Shown piece by piece: positions 1-11,400 of a stretch of 26,907 nucleotides of DNA. Each line of letters starts with the position of its first letter. Position 1 is the stretch's first letter. The notes under the pieces are model-generated. The model was not told where the DNA came from and did not search any database. It saw only the letters and a program-made list of their open reading frames with translations. The DNA comes from Saccoglossus kowalevskii (lineage: Eukaryota; Hemichordata; Enteropneusta; Harrimaniidae): positions 81,491 to 108,397 of the forward strand of contig NW_003140830.1 in assembly GCF_000003605.2 (NCBI RefSeq), written 5' to 3'. The translations under genes were made by a program, and so were the position numbers.

Positions 1-259
1 AAGGTATCAGGTGATAAATAAGTTTTTATATTCTTATTTGTTTCAAATTTGTAGATGGACATACACAAGCCAAATTCCCATTGAATTAAATACAAAAGCA
101 AATTTCATCTAAATATTTATTTATCAAAAATCTTCTTGAAATTTACACATTAATTTCATGAATCATGCAAGATGGAAAAGGGTGGCCATTTGAAGCTGTT
201 TACACCTATAAACATGGATGGCTTTGCTGCACATTTGACTAACCATCAATAAGAGAATG
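1..259 (-). other. 3' UTR and downstream flank of CXXC1, with poly(A) signal
   Basis: This stretch follows the CXXC1 stop codon on the minus strand. An AATAAA hexamer lies at 116-121 (minus strand), about 140 nt past the stop, a normal distance for a poly(A) signal. No other gene is visible between it and the left edge. Confidence 0.6.
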
Positions 260-3200
260 TCATGACATATTACTGTTTGAAATAACAGGATGGTGTGGAT
301 CATGACACATTGTGGAATGTAGCATTAGACCAAGTACACCAGCTCTATTTGTCATGGCTGTTTTAACATTGCGTTCTTGTTCAAACAATTCATCCACTTG
401 CAGCCACTGTAAAAAGGAAGAAAAACACACAAAAATGATTCTATTATGTGCAATGTATCAATTACGCCATGATTATTAATAACCAGCAACATTTTATCAG
501 CTCTGCTGTCGACTTTGTCAAGCGGAGCTTATCATATGAATGATTGTTTGTCATCTGTGTCAAATTTTTTGACTTCTTTTTGAAAACTACAAGCATGATT
601 GCTCTGATACTTGATGTATATGTACCTTGGGTAGGCCTCTCTTAGATTTGTTCATTTTATGATGATATCTTCAATTCTCCAATTTTGATGAATATTTTGG
701 GTAAAAAGTGATATTGTCAACTTCTTGTTAAAAACCAATAGTCTGATTGCTTTGATATATTATACATATAGGTATTTCAGGTGGACCTCTCTCAGATTTG
801 TTCACTTCAAGATGATATATTCAATTCTCTAATTTTGATGAATATTTTTGTCATATTTGGTAAAAATTGATATTTTCAACTTGTTGAAAACCGGAAGTCT
901 GATTACTTTGATCTTGTACATATAGACAGTACAGTTCATTTCTTCAATTGAAATGTGCATAGCTAACAGCGGAACTATCTCAGTCGAGAGGCTGTTTGTT
1001 TACTATATAATTGACTCGAGAAGCAATTACTTACCTGTCTGACTCTTTCTAAGTCTATCTGTGCTCTTCTGAGTTTTTCCCAACCATGGTGTTTGCTACA
1101 TTTTCGCTTAGATGCTCTGCAGTATTCACCAGTTTCTTCACATTTATTATTCATCAGTGGACAAGCACATGCTTCATCTGTCGCTATCTGTAGAAATGCA
1201 TCAAATCTTGGTCAGTTTCATCACATTCATCTTTTCTACGATATGTGTATCCTATCACTGTTTTCATTCGCTTGAAATGTGCACACGTACATAAAACACA
1301 TACCTTTGGTTCTTTGGTGTGTTCTGGACAGAGTACCTTCAGTCTTTTACAGTAAGTATTCTGTAGTGCATTATAGTAATCACAGAACATGGACTCACTG
1401 CAACAAGGAGAATACAGATGTATGAAAATACATTATGTGGGTGCTGAAACATTGTAGTGCCTAATTCCAGCAGTGTTCATGAACTACATTAGTTACGAGC
1501 AACATGATCAATACCTCCGCTTGTATTCAGACAGCTACACTTTGGAATTAATTACTTACCCAACTATTCTTGTTTGGAAACATGATCCAAATGATGTTTG
1601 ACTTTCATACTGCAAAAGATAAGGTAGAAAGTACACAATGTGGAAATCATGCAGGTACACTTCAATACATTTAAAGATTCACTTGCGTAGAATATGGATA
1701 AAAAATTTTATTAAAAAATCAATGAAAACAAAAGAAAGAACTCCCGTGTGGAGAAGTTTTGATGTGTATCAGATAAATAAGATAATCCCTTAAACACTAT
1801 TATTAAGGTGTGAAATGTAATTCAATGAATGAAATTAAGGACACTTAGATAAATAAGATAATCCCTTAAACACTATTATTAAGGTGTGAAATGTAATTCA
1901 ATGAATGAAATTAAGGACACTTAGTGATCATACCTTACTGAAGCATTTTTCCATATGTTTAAGGGCTGCTCTAGGGTGAACAGGATGGCCACAACTGACA
2001 CAATAAATACTTAAATCAGCCTCATCATTTTCTGAATCAATATTCTGAGAAAAAATACAAGTACATTCCATGTTACTGAGTTATCATTGTCCAAAAGTCA
2101 TTATTTATAAACTTTTTAACAATGAGAAAAAACATGTTATATGTATAGCTTCAGTATATCTTAAATGAAAAATAGAAAACGCAGCTTGCCATTGTGTTAA
2201 GAAGTTAACAGGCAGGTGAACAGACATAACCTAACTGTAAACCTAATGTAGATGCATTAGTAGTTGTTTTCAAACCCAAACTGGTAACCTACCTCCTGAC
2301 CAACTTGAATACTTAATGATTTCCCCTTCTCAATAATATCATTGAGCTCAGCAATATTCTTATCAAGCTCTGCAATCTTGGCATACGTCTCTTGTTGCTC
2401 TCTTCGAATTTTCTCCAGCGCTTTTTTGTTCTGTTCCTCGGCAACACAGGGGCTCTGTTGCCATTCACGAATCTGCTGAGGTAGCATCTGATAGATACGA
2501 CTACAAACACACGTATACACAAAACATGAATAAGGCAGTGTAATCATCCTGAGCAAAACTTGATAAATCATAGAAAATTTGCATATTCAAACACAAAATA
2601 ATAACAAATTTGTAACATTTATTTCCTGTCACTCGCTGGGAAAGGTGATTGGAGTCCATGCAATGGTTGATTTTGTAACATGTTGACATTTTTTTATTTC
2701 AGAGTGTAAATCTATTGTCATGTTGGTGTTTATTGACACAATCTTGTTAGGAAATTGATAAGAACTAAAATAAAATTATATAGATTTATCAACTTACCTT
2801 GTAGCTCTTTTGATACCACAGTCATCAGAGCAGTATTTGCTGTTATTTCTTGCAGCATTGACACAACCAGGACCATAACATTGTCTAGGTTTTTCATTCT
2901 CTTCTCTCCTCGTCTTCTCAATATCATCTTCCAAATGCTTCCTCTTTCTTCGTTCTGCAGAGCCTCTTTTGCTCTTAGACTAACAATGATAAAAATTTGA
3001 CATTATGACTACAATGAGTTTGTTTTCCTATTATCAGCCCTTCATAGCTAATTTTGTCTGAAATTCACACACTTGCATAAACCAGTATAACAAGAAGTTT
3101 ATTGTCACGACCTCACAAAACTTTTAAAAATAAACGCCGCCACATTAAAAAAAAGCAGATTGTATATGTTAAAACCCCCACCCCAAAAAATAAAGCTCAT

Positions 3201-6200
3201 ATACACACTAGATGATTTCAGTATTACCTTTCTCTCTTTACTTGTTGCTTGATTCACTGACTTGCTTTTCTCTTTTTTCTTTTCTGGTTTCTCATATACT
3301 CTTTCAATATCAACAGTGCTTCCCAGCTCATCCTGGATATGCATACACATGAATGATAGAGAAGTAAAGTATAGAAGCTTTATACACAATAGTTACATCA
3401 TTTACTGAATTCATACAAAAAAACAGTATAGATAACTGATGACTGTTGGTATGCATGAACGACAACCAAATTATATAAGCCTTTTATAATATATATTTGG
3501 CAATACATTTCAATACCAATTTGGCACCATGTAAATACGTAAATGAAGAAATTTACAGCGAAAAAATATTATAAAAAAAACAGCCTCAGGGCCTAAACCA
3601 TGAACATAAGAAATAACTCCTTACCACAGTATCCAAGGGAGGAAATTGAAAATGAGATTCATTTTCAGACTCAAAACACATTGATGGTGGAGGTGTAGAT
3701 GCATCATCTACTTTGAATTTATCTCCTCTTAATAGTTTCTATAAATATAATGAACATGTATAATAACAATTCAGCATTGTTTTGTGATAACTTGCATTCC
3801 ATTTTTTACGTGGTTACAACACAGTAATTCAATATTTGGGTAAAAATGACGAAAATTGGATAAATTTGTGCCATTGAATTGAATACTTACTCTAGAGCGA
3901 AATATACACTGTCGAAACCGACACTTCTGGCGAATTTTGTTAGGACCACCAAATTTACGCATATCCTGTAAATTTAACAATAAGCCTTAATTGCATCATT
4001 TGTGGTTCAACAAAAAGTAAAGCTAGGAACAAATTCACAAGACAATCAAGCAGTGCTCTAAAAACAGACAAAACCGGGTTTTATTAGCAGAAAAATTCAC
4101 ACTATTGTTTACACCATTTTTCGTACTTGTAACATGAAATATGATTGATGTAAAAATTGAAACATTACTTTAATTTTCATATGAGTGTACCATGTACCTT
4201 CTTAACCCTTTGATTGCAATCACTTTCCCCACCAAAATTTTCATGCAACATTTCACACACTTTAAAAATAAATTTCTATTATTTTTTTCTCTATTTATTT
4301 ATTTCAGCATGTACATTTATTTGTTGAAAAGCAACAAACATTAATTTTTATCATTCAACGAGCTACATGTCATAATCAAAATTGTTGAAAAAAGTATGGA
4401 AAATATAATGTAGGTATATTTTGTGAAATCAGTAAGCATGTCCACAAACAGTAAAATTTCTTAAACTTACTAGACAAAAGTCACACTTCCCACAATCTTC
4501 AGTCCGAACACATGCTTCACATTCTCCACAACGACGGGTTGACCTTGTTGTATGTTGTTTTGACTATAAAAAAAATATTTTGAAAAAGTTACATATACAA
4601 AGACTTTGCCATCAAAAGAGAGGGACTCCTACTTTGGAACAAGAAAGATTCTCGTTTGTATTATTAAATACACACAGAATACATATTCATCAATCTCTCT
4701 TGACGTATCATATCCAGTTCACAAACAAAAACATTATTCAAATCACTTTACACCCTGTGAAAAATATAGATTCTGGATCATTATTTAATTGACAGCAATT
4801 GAAATACCAGATGAAATTAATAACTAACTGAAATTCTATTTACAAAAAGTTTTTACCTCACTTACATATCTGTCACAATCACTGGAATCAGATTTCTTTT
4901 CCTTGTGCTTTTCTTTTTTCTTTTTGATTTTATATTTAACTTGAAGACTAGGGTTTAACTCTTAAGAAAGAAAAGTATTTTGATATTTGGTAAAATTTAT
5001 TAAGAGAGGTGGCCCTATCTAGCCTTGAATCCAGCCATTCCGAGTACACATCCAAGAATGGTTTGGTGAATAGTCAGCACAGAATTCTGTATCACCACTG
5101 ATTGGCTGTCTCCATGACTTCAGTACATTGCATACATAGACTAACCTGTAGGGTAAGGCCCAACCACAACTGTTCAAACTGAATCATTAGTCTATTACTC
5201 ATACAAGTCATTGTCATGAAAAACAAAATGGCCTTCTGTTGGCGCATATGTAAGACATTACGTATTGTCTTCATGTTAAGTTTGAATGAAATCCGTCAAT
5301 GGGTGTCCGAGATATAGCTCTGGGCGTACATATGGATGGACGGACGGCCGGAACGAACCCAAATTAATAGTCCCCGTCCGAACAGGAACTAACAAGTCTC
5401 TTGATAAATGGCATCTAATCTAGTCTTAAAGCGAGAGGGTCGTCACCTGTGCACATTCGGGAATTGAGTCCCAAAGGCTCATGGGTAGATACTTGTTTGT
5501 AAACAATGACATGCTATGGCCATCTGACGCATACGCAGGTGACAACTTCCCCGCTTTAATCGAACAGTATTCACATGCACAAACCTGCATTTATCTACTA
5601 ACTACACTGAAGCAATGACATGCAAATGATATCTGACAATTCTGGTAGTGTTGAGTCGTATCTAACTTACTGGGGGGGTAATCTACTTTATAATCACTGA
5701 GCTTACCCATTTTATGAACTCTGAAGGCATGCAAGACAAACCGGACTTACCTTTACATGGTGGACAATACCATTTTTTTATTCCCTTTGATGCATGCTCC
5801 GTTATTTGAACACAGTCACCATGGTACCATTCATGACAATTATTACAGTATCTACAAGACAATTATATTCCAATGTTAAAAAGTTGCTCTCTGAGATACC
5901 ATGATTACCAGGTATACCGAGGACTTATTTACAATGTGATGAAGATCCCATTAAAGCTGAAGTGCATTGCACAGGTTAAATTATCAAAAGACTGAGGTAC
6001 AAAACTAGAAATACTGATGCAAATGATTCTGCAAAAGAAGTGGTATAGTACACAGCGACAATTTGATTGGCAAAAACAATTAGTTAAATCATGGAAGGTA
6101 AAAAGAGAGGAGATAGGACGACTTTTAATCCGATTTATTTCTTTTGTTTCAAGCTGACAATATCGCCTTATTGCTATTGTTTATATTTCGTTTTACCCCG

Positions 6201-8221
6201 TCACCAGTGCCGCTTATTTACTCAGCGAAATGGGATGAACTCACATTTTTCGTGACTGAAAAAAAAAATCACCGTCACGAGTGGCACTGTGCATCAGCGA
6301 AGAGAGTGTATGCGCAGTAAGGTTCATGTGACGTCATAGGTCATTGACAAGGCCTGACACCGGAAACGAAACACTCATCAGTTGTTTTCCAGCGTGAGCG
6401 GATGATACGCTGCTCGGTCTCTGCACGTAAACTTGTTCCATTTTTAAAGACGAAAAAACTACAAGCGCTGTTGTCTCCCGAAGCTCAAGTGGGACTTTAT
6501 GTCAGGAACTTTCAAGAAAGCTTTGTCTTGTTTGTATGCGGGGATATGCGATGGTGAAAAAAACAAGATTTTTTCACAATAGTTTCGCCATTTTGTTACC
6601 GCCTTGACAGAAAGACATTTATTTATTAACACAACATCCCCGGAGGGAATGAAAAGGGTTACAAATCAGATATTAGTAAAATTAAAATAATAATAACACA
6701 ACAAATATACTTATAAATACGTTGTGTGTGTGATCATATGGAAGGCGGTGCGATGTTAGAACCCTGGTGTGATCACGAACAGTTATTGTTGTGTCAGTTT
6801 TCTGATATGAGCATATAAATACATATTTTTCATTTCATTTTAACGATTTTTACAGTTATTGTCCGCGATTGAAATACTCAAATAGGGAAAGATGTTGGGT
6901 TTTGGTTATGTTGCTGTCTTGCTTGATAGTTTTACTGGTGCAGCAAGATTTGTTGTCATGTTTGAATTGAGCCAACCCGAATATTAAATATTCACGTAAT
7001 CGCATTACGGAATTGTTTACCAAGTAAATAAATCGAAACGATCATCGAACATGGGAGAACAATAGCGTCCTATCTCCTCTCTTTTTACCTTCCACGGTTA
7101 AATCATGGTCATTTCTTTTAATACATGGGAAAAATCATGAAGGAAAAAATCAGGTGGGTTCACAGAAAAAAATCATAGTGGGTGGAGTAAATTTTGTAAG
7201 TTGAGTTATAGTATTTAATACTATTAAATACTATTATAGTATTTATTTATTTATAGTATTTATAGTATTTAATGAAGAACTAAAGACAGTTTAAATGAAT
7301 TCAGACATCTACATATAAATTGATCGTTCAGTATTTGCAATTTCTTTAAAATAAAAGGGCAGATTGTGGGCGAGTCATGACTAACATGAAGTTGATCAAA
7401 CAGTGTGACAATAATGACGTCACTGTCACTGACTAAACTAAATGGGCATCGTCTGGCTGATGTGGGGATTAACACCTTTAGACTATAGCGTTTCTTAACC
7501 GATGTTGCAGGACTGTGCTCTAAATTACTTGACAGACAGTAATTGATCAAACTAAGACTGGTTAAATTCCTTCAAATGGGGTTTAGATGGTCCCTATTAA
7601 CTTTCTTGAATTTGTTGTCACCTGTGACCGAGTGGTAATTTTCACAGATCTAGCTATATTTTTCTCATACTCATTTTCATCATTCTCATGTTTTTTACTA
7701 AGTCTCACTGTATATTAGATACTAGTATTTTCACATTCACATCCTTTATTTTAGCAATAATATGCACTTTCCTTTCAGCATTACTCTCAGGCACATTAAA
7801 TATCACCACATTCACATGGAAAACCTTCAATAAACTAAAATTGTAATATGATAACATCATGCTTACATCATGAATCTGTCCACCTCGCTCGACTTGCACA
7901 AGCAGTAAAGTGTGGGTTCTCCTTGTGTTTGTTGCTGCTGGCTGTCCTTCTCGAAGAAGGTCATGATTGATGCGACCTTGGCCTGTCTTTCTGGTAAAAC
8001 GAATGCCTTGGCAACGTCGGCTTGCTGTAAAATTGAAGAATATAGATTGTAAAATGGCTCATGTAATGTACGATCGCAGTACATGTATGTATACATAGGA
8101 AATGAGTCAAGTCGTGAACATTTCAGCATCGTGCATGTTCTCGCGAGATTCAAAGCCAATATTTTGAAAAGTAGATAATTAACTTCGCACAACTCACCGA
8201 ACCTGACTCGCTGTCACTCAT
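260..8221 (-). CDS. CXXC1: CXXC-type zinc finger protein 1 (CFP1), complete, 15 coding exons
   Basis: CFP1 is the CpG-island-binding subunit of the nuclear SET1/COMPASS H3K4 methyltransferase complex. Exons in coding order: 8221-8198, 8024-7867, 5851-5751, 4960-4866, 4563-4471, 3965-3891, 3738-3625, 3332-3228, 2979-2798, 2500-2293, 2044-1934, 1609-1560, 1397-1304, 1187-1035, 406-260. They sum to 1710 nt (569 aa) with every phase matching. Visible parts: PHD finger at residues 48-93 (YCLC, CNNCHEWYHGDC, WYCPPC); lysine-rich linker 95-126; CXXC domain about 134-182 with CGECEAC, CGKCDFC, KFGG and KCRFRQC, all eight zinc cysteines present; basic stretches 221-285; Cys-rich C-terminal CFP1 domain from about 290 (CYGPGC, YCSDDCG, coiled coil EKIRREQQ, YCVSCGHP, CKRLKVLCPEH) to DELFEQERNV near the end. 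Start: MSDSESGS at 8221, A at -3. Shorter than human CFP1 (about 656 aa), mainly in the linkers. Introns hold several mobile elements listed separately. Confidence 0.96.
492..1000. repeat. dispersed repeat, copy 1, with internal ~150-bp tandem units
   Basis: Lies in the last CXXC1 intron. It opens with TTTTATCAGCTCTGCTGTCGA and closes with a GGAACTATCTCAGTCGAGAGG-like segment. The same order of segments recurs at 16248-16620: an AGCTCAGCTGTCAACTTT head, then a 'CCTTGGGTAG ... AGATTTGTTCATTT ... TCTTCAATTCTC' body, then an AATGTGTATTACTAAG tail. Within copy 1 the body is tandemly repeated: units start at 597 and 744 (TGATTGCTYTGATA), with a partial third at 900, giving periods of 147 and 156 bp. 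I do not recognise the family and see no coding capacity. Confidence 0.7.
1771..1924. repeat. 76-bp perfect tandem duplication in a CXXC1 intron
   Basis: A 76-nt unit starting AGATAAATAAGATAATCCC occupies 1771-1846 and is repeated directly at 1847-1922 with no difference I can see. The match runs two bases further. It sits within 10 nt of the donor of the exon ending at 1934 (minus-strand gene), inside the intron. The lack of divergence points to a recent duplication or an assembly artefact. Confidence 0.9.
5090..5398 (-). repeat. diverged relative of the GTCCCCGTTCGGAC element family
   Basis: Read on the minus strand, this begins GACTTGTTAGTTCCTG and then TTCGGACGGGGACT, and continues with CCGTCCGTCC and GATTTCATTCAAACTT. 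These are the same kinds of words as in the elements at 11967 and 14433. It lies in a CXXC1 intron. The lower boundary is uncertain and the copy is degenerate. Confidence 0.45.
5426..5559. mobile_element. ~134-bp MITE-like element with imperfect TIRs
   Basis: The left end reads TTAAAGCGAGAGGGTCGTCA. The right end, reverse-complemented, reads TTAAAGCGGGGAAGTTGTCA. Both continue into CACCTG, giving about 24 bp of imperfect inverted repeat. There is no coding capacity. TTAA/TTTAA occurs at both edges, but I cannot show a target-site duplication. Confidence 0.6.
6090..7096. mobile_element. 1007-bp non-autonomous DNA transposon with 31-bp TIRs and 7-bp TSD
   Basis: The left TIR (6090-6120) contains GGAAGGTAAAAAGAGAGG and continues to GATAGGACG. 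The right TIR (7066-7096) is its reverse complement with one mismatch in 31 positions. GTTAAAT flanks both sides (6083-6089 and 7097-7103), a 7-bp target-site duplication. The 5 bases after the right copy (CATGG) equal the first 5 of the left TIR, so the true duplication could be up to 12 bp with a shorter TIR. The interior has no ORF of note and no transposase I recognise. It carries a palindromic CRE (TGACGTCA, 6329-6336) and an AGGTCA half-site (6338-6343). It sits in the second CXXC1 intron. I cannot assign a superfamily. Confidence 0.9.
7205..7275. repeat. AT-rich low-complexity tract (TAGTATTTA-type)
   Basis: Short overlapping repeats of ATAGTATTTA, TAATACTAT and TTTATTTATT. It is simple sequence inside a CXXC1 intron, just to the right of the 1007-bp element. 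Confidence 0.8.
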
Positions 8222-8456
8222 ATTAGATGTTTTTAGTAAAAGAAAATGTAGCGAAGAAGCAAATAACAAAAAATAACCAAGAGGCGTTTGAAAAATTAAA
8301 AGTATTCAGACACATAAACGCAGCGAAGAGGTAAATCTGTCGAGTCGGCCTTTCTTCCTCTCAAACAACGCTCACTGACTGTGTAATACGTCATCGGTAG
8401 TTGTGTTGTTTTGGGTCAAAGGTTACCACACATGCAAAGGTCAATTCTTCTAGAAC
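8222..8456. promoter_or_regulatory. head-to-head promoter between CXXC1 and MRPL46
   Basis: Only about 235 bp separate the CXXC1 start codon (minus) from the preferred MRPL46 start codon (plus), so both promoters and both 5' UTRs must share it. Motifs seen: TACGTCAT (8387-8394, CRE/ATF-like); GGGTCAAAGGTTA (8413-8425), which fits a DR1 nuclear-receptor site; AGGTCA (8438-8443); and a CTTCCT ETS-like core near 8354. No TATA box is obvious at a useful distance. The last two receptor-like motifs could fall in the MRPL46 5' UTR rather than upstream of it. Confidence 0.7.
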
Positions 8457-11400
8457 ATGTGGAAATCCGTGAGACCGCTTGGAATTTCAGCTATAAGAGG
8501 TGAGTTAGTCTAAAGCATGAACCTATTAATGACGATTCGAATATATAAGTATTAAAAAAAGTGACCTGTTGGTCGAAAATTGAGGTGAGTTGGAAAAATG
8601 TTCGACCTCGAACGAATGCATCTTTTTTTTATAGCGGCCACCACGGGTGCATCAAAGTTTTCTGGTAACTTGGTGATCGCAGTACATGCATGCATATGTA
8701 CGCTGTATTAACTATTTCATCCAATTATTAAATCCCATTTACTTATGACATAACTACAGATGTTTAACCTGATGTAATACATAAATGCACATTTTTCATT
8801 AGACAATCACAATATGACACAATATCATATTTTCAGATCGCAAGCTAGTTGCATGAATTTATAATAATTAAGTGATGATCACAATTTAATGATTGCATAT
8901 TAGTATATGGATGATACATGTATATGCAGTATAAGGCCATCAGTTAACCAAATGTTCAGTAAACTTTTGCACCCCAAAATAAATTTGAATTTTCTGTTCA
9001 AACAATTATAAAACCATGATTCCTATCGTATCCTAGTAATTCACACACTTGTAAAAGGAATAGTTTTCACAACTACAAGTTTTTATGGTATTCAGTACAT
9101 AGCACTTGCACTGCTTTATCTTTCTTGGACCAAGCGATTTTAGTACAAATACAAAGTGGATGAACTAACAATGTATCCCCAATACTAACACTCAATTTTT
9201 TTCTTGTCAAAGAGAAATTTGGATAATTTTGTGTGTGCATATTGAATTTTGATGTTATTTACATTCTATTTTTCTGGCACAAGTTTTTTGCAGACGCTCA
9301 CAACCATGCATCTGTAAGCACCAACAAAGTAGCATCCACTCAGCTGAACAGGAACAGAAACAGCCATGGCATCTGCTAAGTGCTGTGTGTCTGGAACGAT
9401 ATCCAGTAATAACACAAAAATTAAATGAAATTGAAACACGATATCAGACTGTAATGGACCAAATAGAATTTGAAAAGAGTGTTTTAGCTGACCATGAAGT
9501 ACAGTTACGAGAAGACAGGTGAGAAAAAATAATCACAGAGAATAGCTTTTCAAAGCAACATTGTTGCCCCATAACTGGATATTAAGCAGTGACAAGAAAG
9601 AAACCTTGAAACATTTTCATAATAATTGCTATATCAACAAAACAAGTATATTGTCTGTAAATATGAGTTTTGATTAATAACAATGTTATTATTATTATAG
9701 TTTATATGTATATGCTTACATTATTTTCTGAATGTTTAATTTTTCCTGTAATAATTCAAATCTATCTATAAATGTTATTATTAATATGACCCACTAATGT
9801 TGTAAAGCACCAAATGTACCGATATGTGTCTGGTAGGTGAAAATTGTGTATGGTACCACAAAACAAAATGACGTGCATATATTATTATGTATGAAAAACA
9901 TTACCAAAGAATGACTGAGATACATATTTCTCAGTTGTCACGGAAAAAGGAATATTTATGATTTATAATAATTTTTCAACATTTCATTTTCATTCTTTGC
10001 TAATTATATATCAGTGAAAGATTGGCACGAATGCAGAGTGCAGAATACGATGAGGATGAAGAAGAAGGTGAAGCTAGAGTGATAACAGCTGCTGATTTAG
10101 AAGATTTAGGAACTGAAGAACTCAGCCATTTTACACCAGCTAGTAAAACTACAGGTAATAAGCCACTGACAATGACATAGTCCCTGTTCAGTTTTTAGTA
10201 ACTGTGAATTATGAAATTCATAAAATGCAAAGTAATTTATTAGTATGTAACGATTCATAAATGAATTTAGAAAGACATGTCAAGGCAGAATGGTGAAGAC
10301 TTATTGACTGGTCACTGGCTAATATTATGTAAAAGCTGTGTTAAGATTCATATGAAAACATCATTTGTAAATGGTGCCATAATGTTTATGTTAATTGGGA
10401 GACAACATTATTGCAATTCCAAATTTTGATAACGCAATCTGATTCAGATGAATTCAGTTTGGAGTATGTACATCTAAAAATGCCTTGAACCAAGTGAAAA
10501 GCTAGTTTTTATATTAGTCACATGTTTGAATACTGTAAAACACCTTATTTTCGCTTGGAATTAATTTTCGCTGAAGGAATGATTCAATGAAAATAAAATC
10601 CAGTGAATATACCTTTTTTCTATATTTTACATTCAACTCATCCAAAATCAGTGAAAATAAATTCCATACAAAACACCCAAAAAGTCTTTACAGTGAAAAT
10701 TAATTCCAGCTAAAATAAAGTATTTTACAGTATGCTATGGTATATCATATTGGAATTTGCCATAATCAAAAAAGGTGTCAATAGAGTTCCAGAAAATACG
10801 CTGGTGCAGCATGTGCTTCTTAGATAATGCATTCATGAACTTGATGTTGAATTTTGTACCAACTTTGAGTAAAATCAGTCAAGTTACATCAGAGAATGGC
10901 AATGGCAATTGAAAAAAAAATTTACATGACCACGAGTCGAGCATTTCAAATCCAATCACAAAACAAAGTGGCAGGCTTCAGTAACCCACCATGTATGATA
11001 TTCATACCATGTTTAAATTACATTGACTCAAGTATGCATCAAAAACAGTTTTATAGGACAAGTTCAAATTTTGTGATTTTAGTTTTGTTCAATGAAAATG
11101 GCTCCAGTTGATAATATTTTAGTGAAATCCAAAAATAATTAGAAGCTTATGCAAAATATTATGTCTTGCGTTCATACCAAATTTAAACAAAATCACTATC
11201 TGGTAGAAGACTTAAGTAATTAATGAATTACTTATGAAGTACATAATGAAATTTCAATTACTGAATTACATATATGACATTTATACATAGGTTACAAGAA
11301 ACATTACATAATTATTGTCTACTGTATTAGACTGATATCTTACATGTATGTTGTTGCTATGGTAATAATAAGTTTACATATTATAACATATGTAACATGT

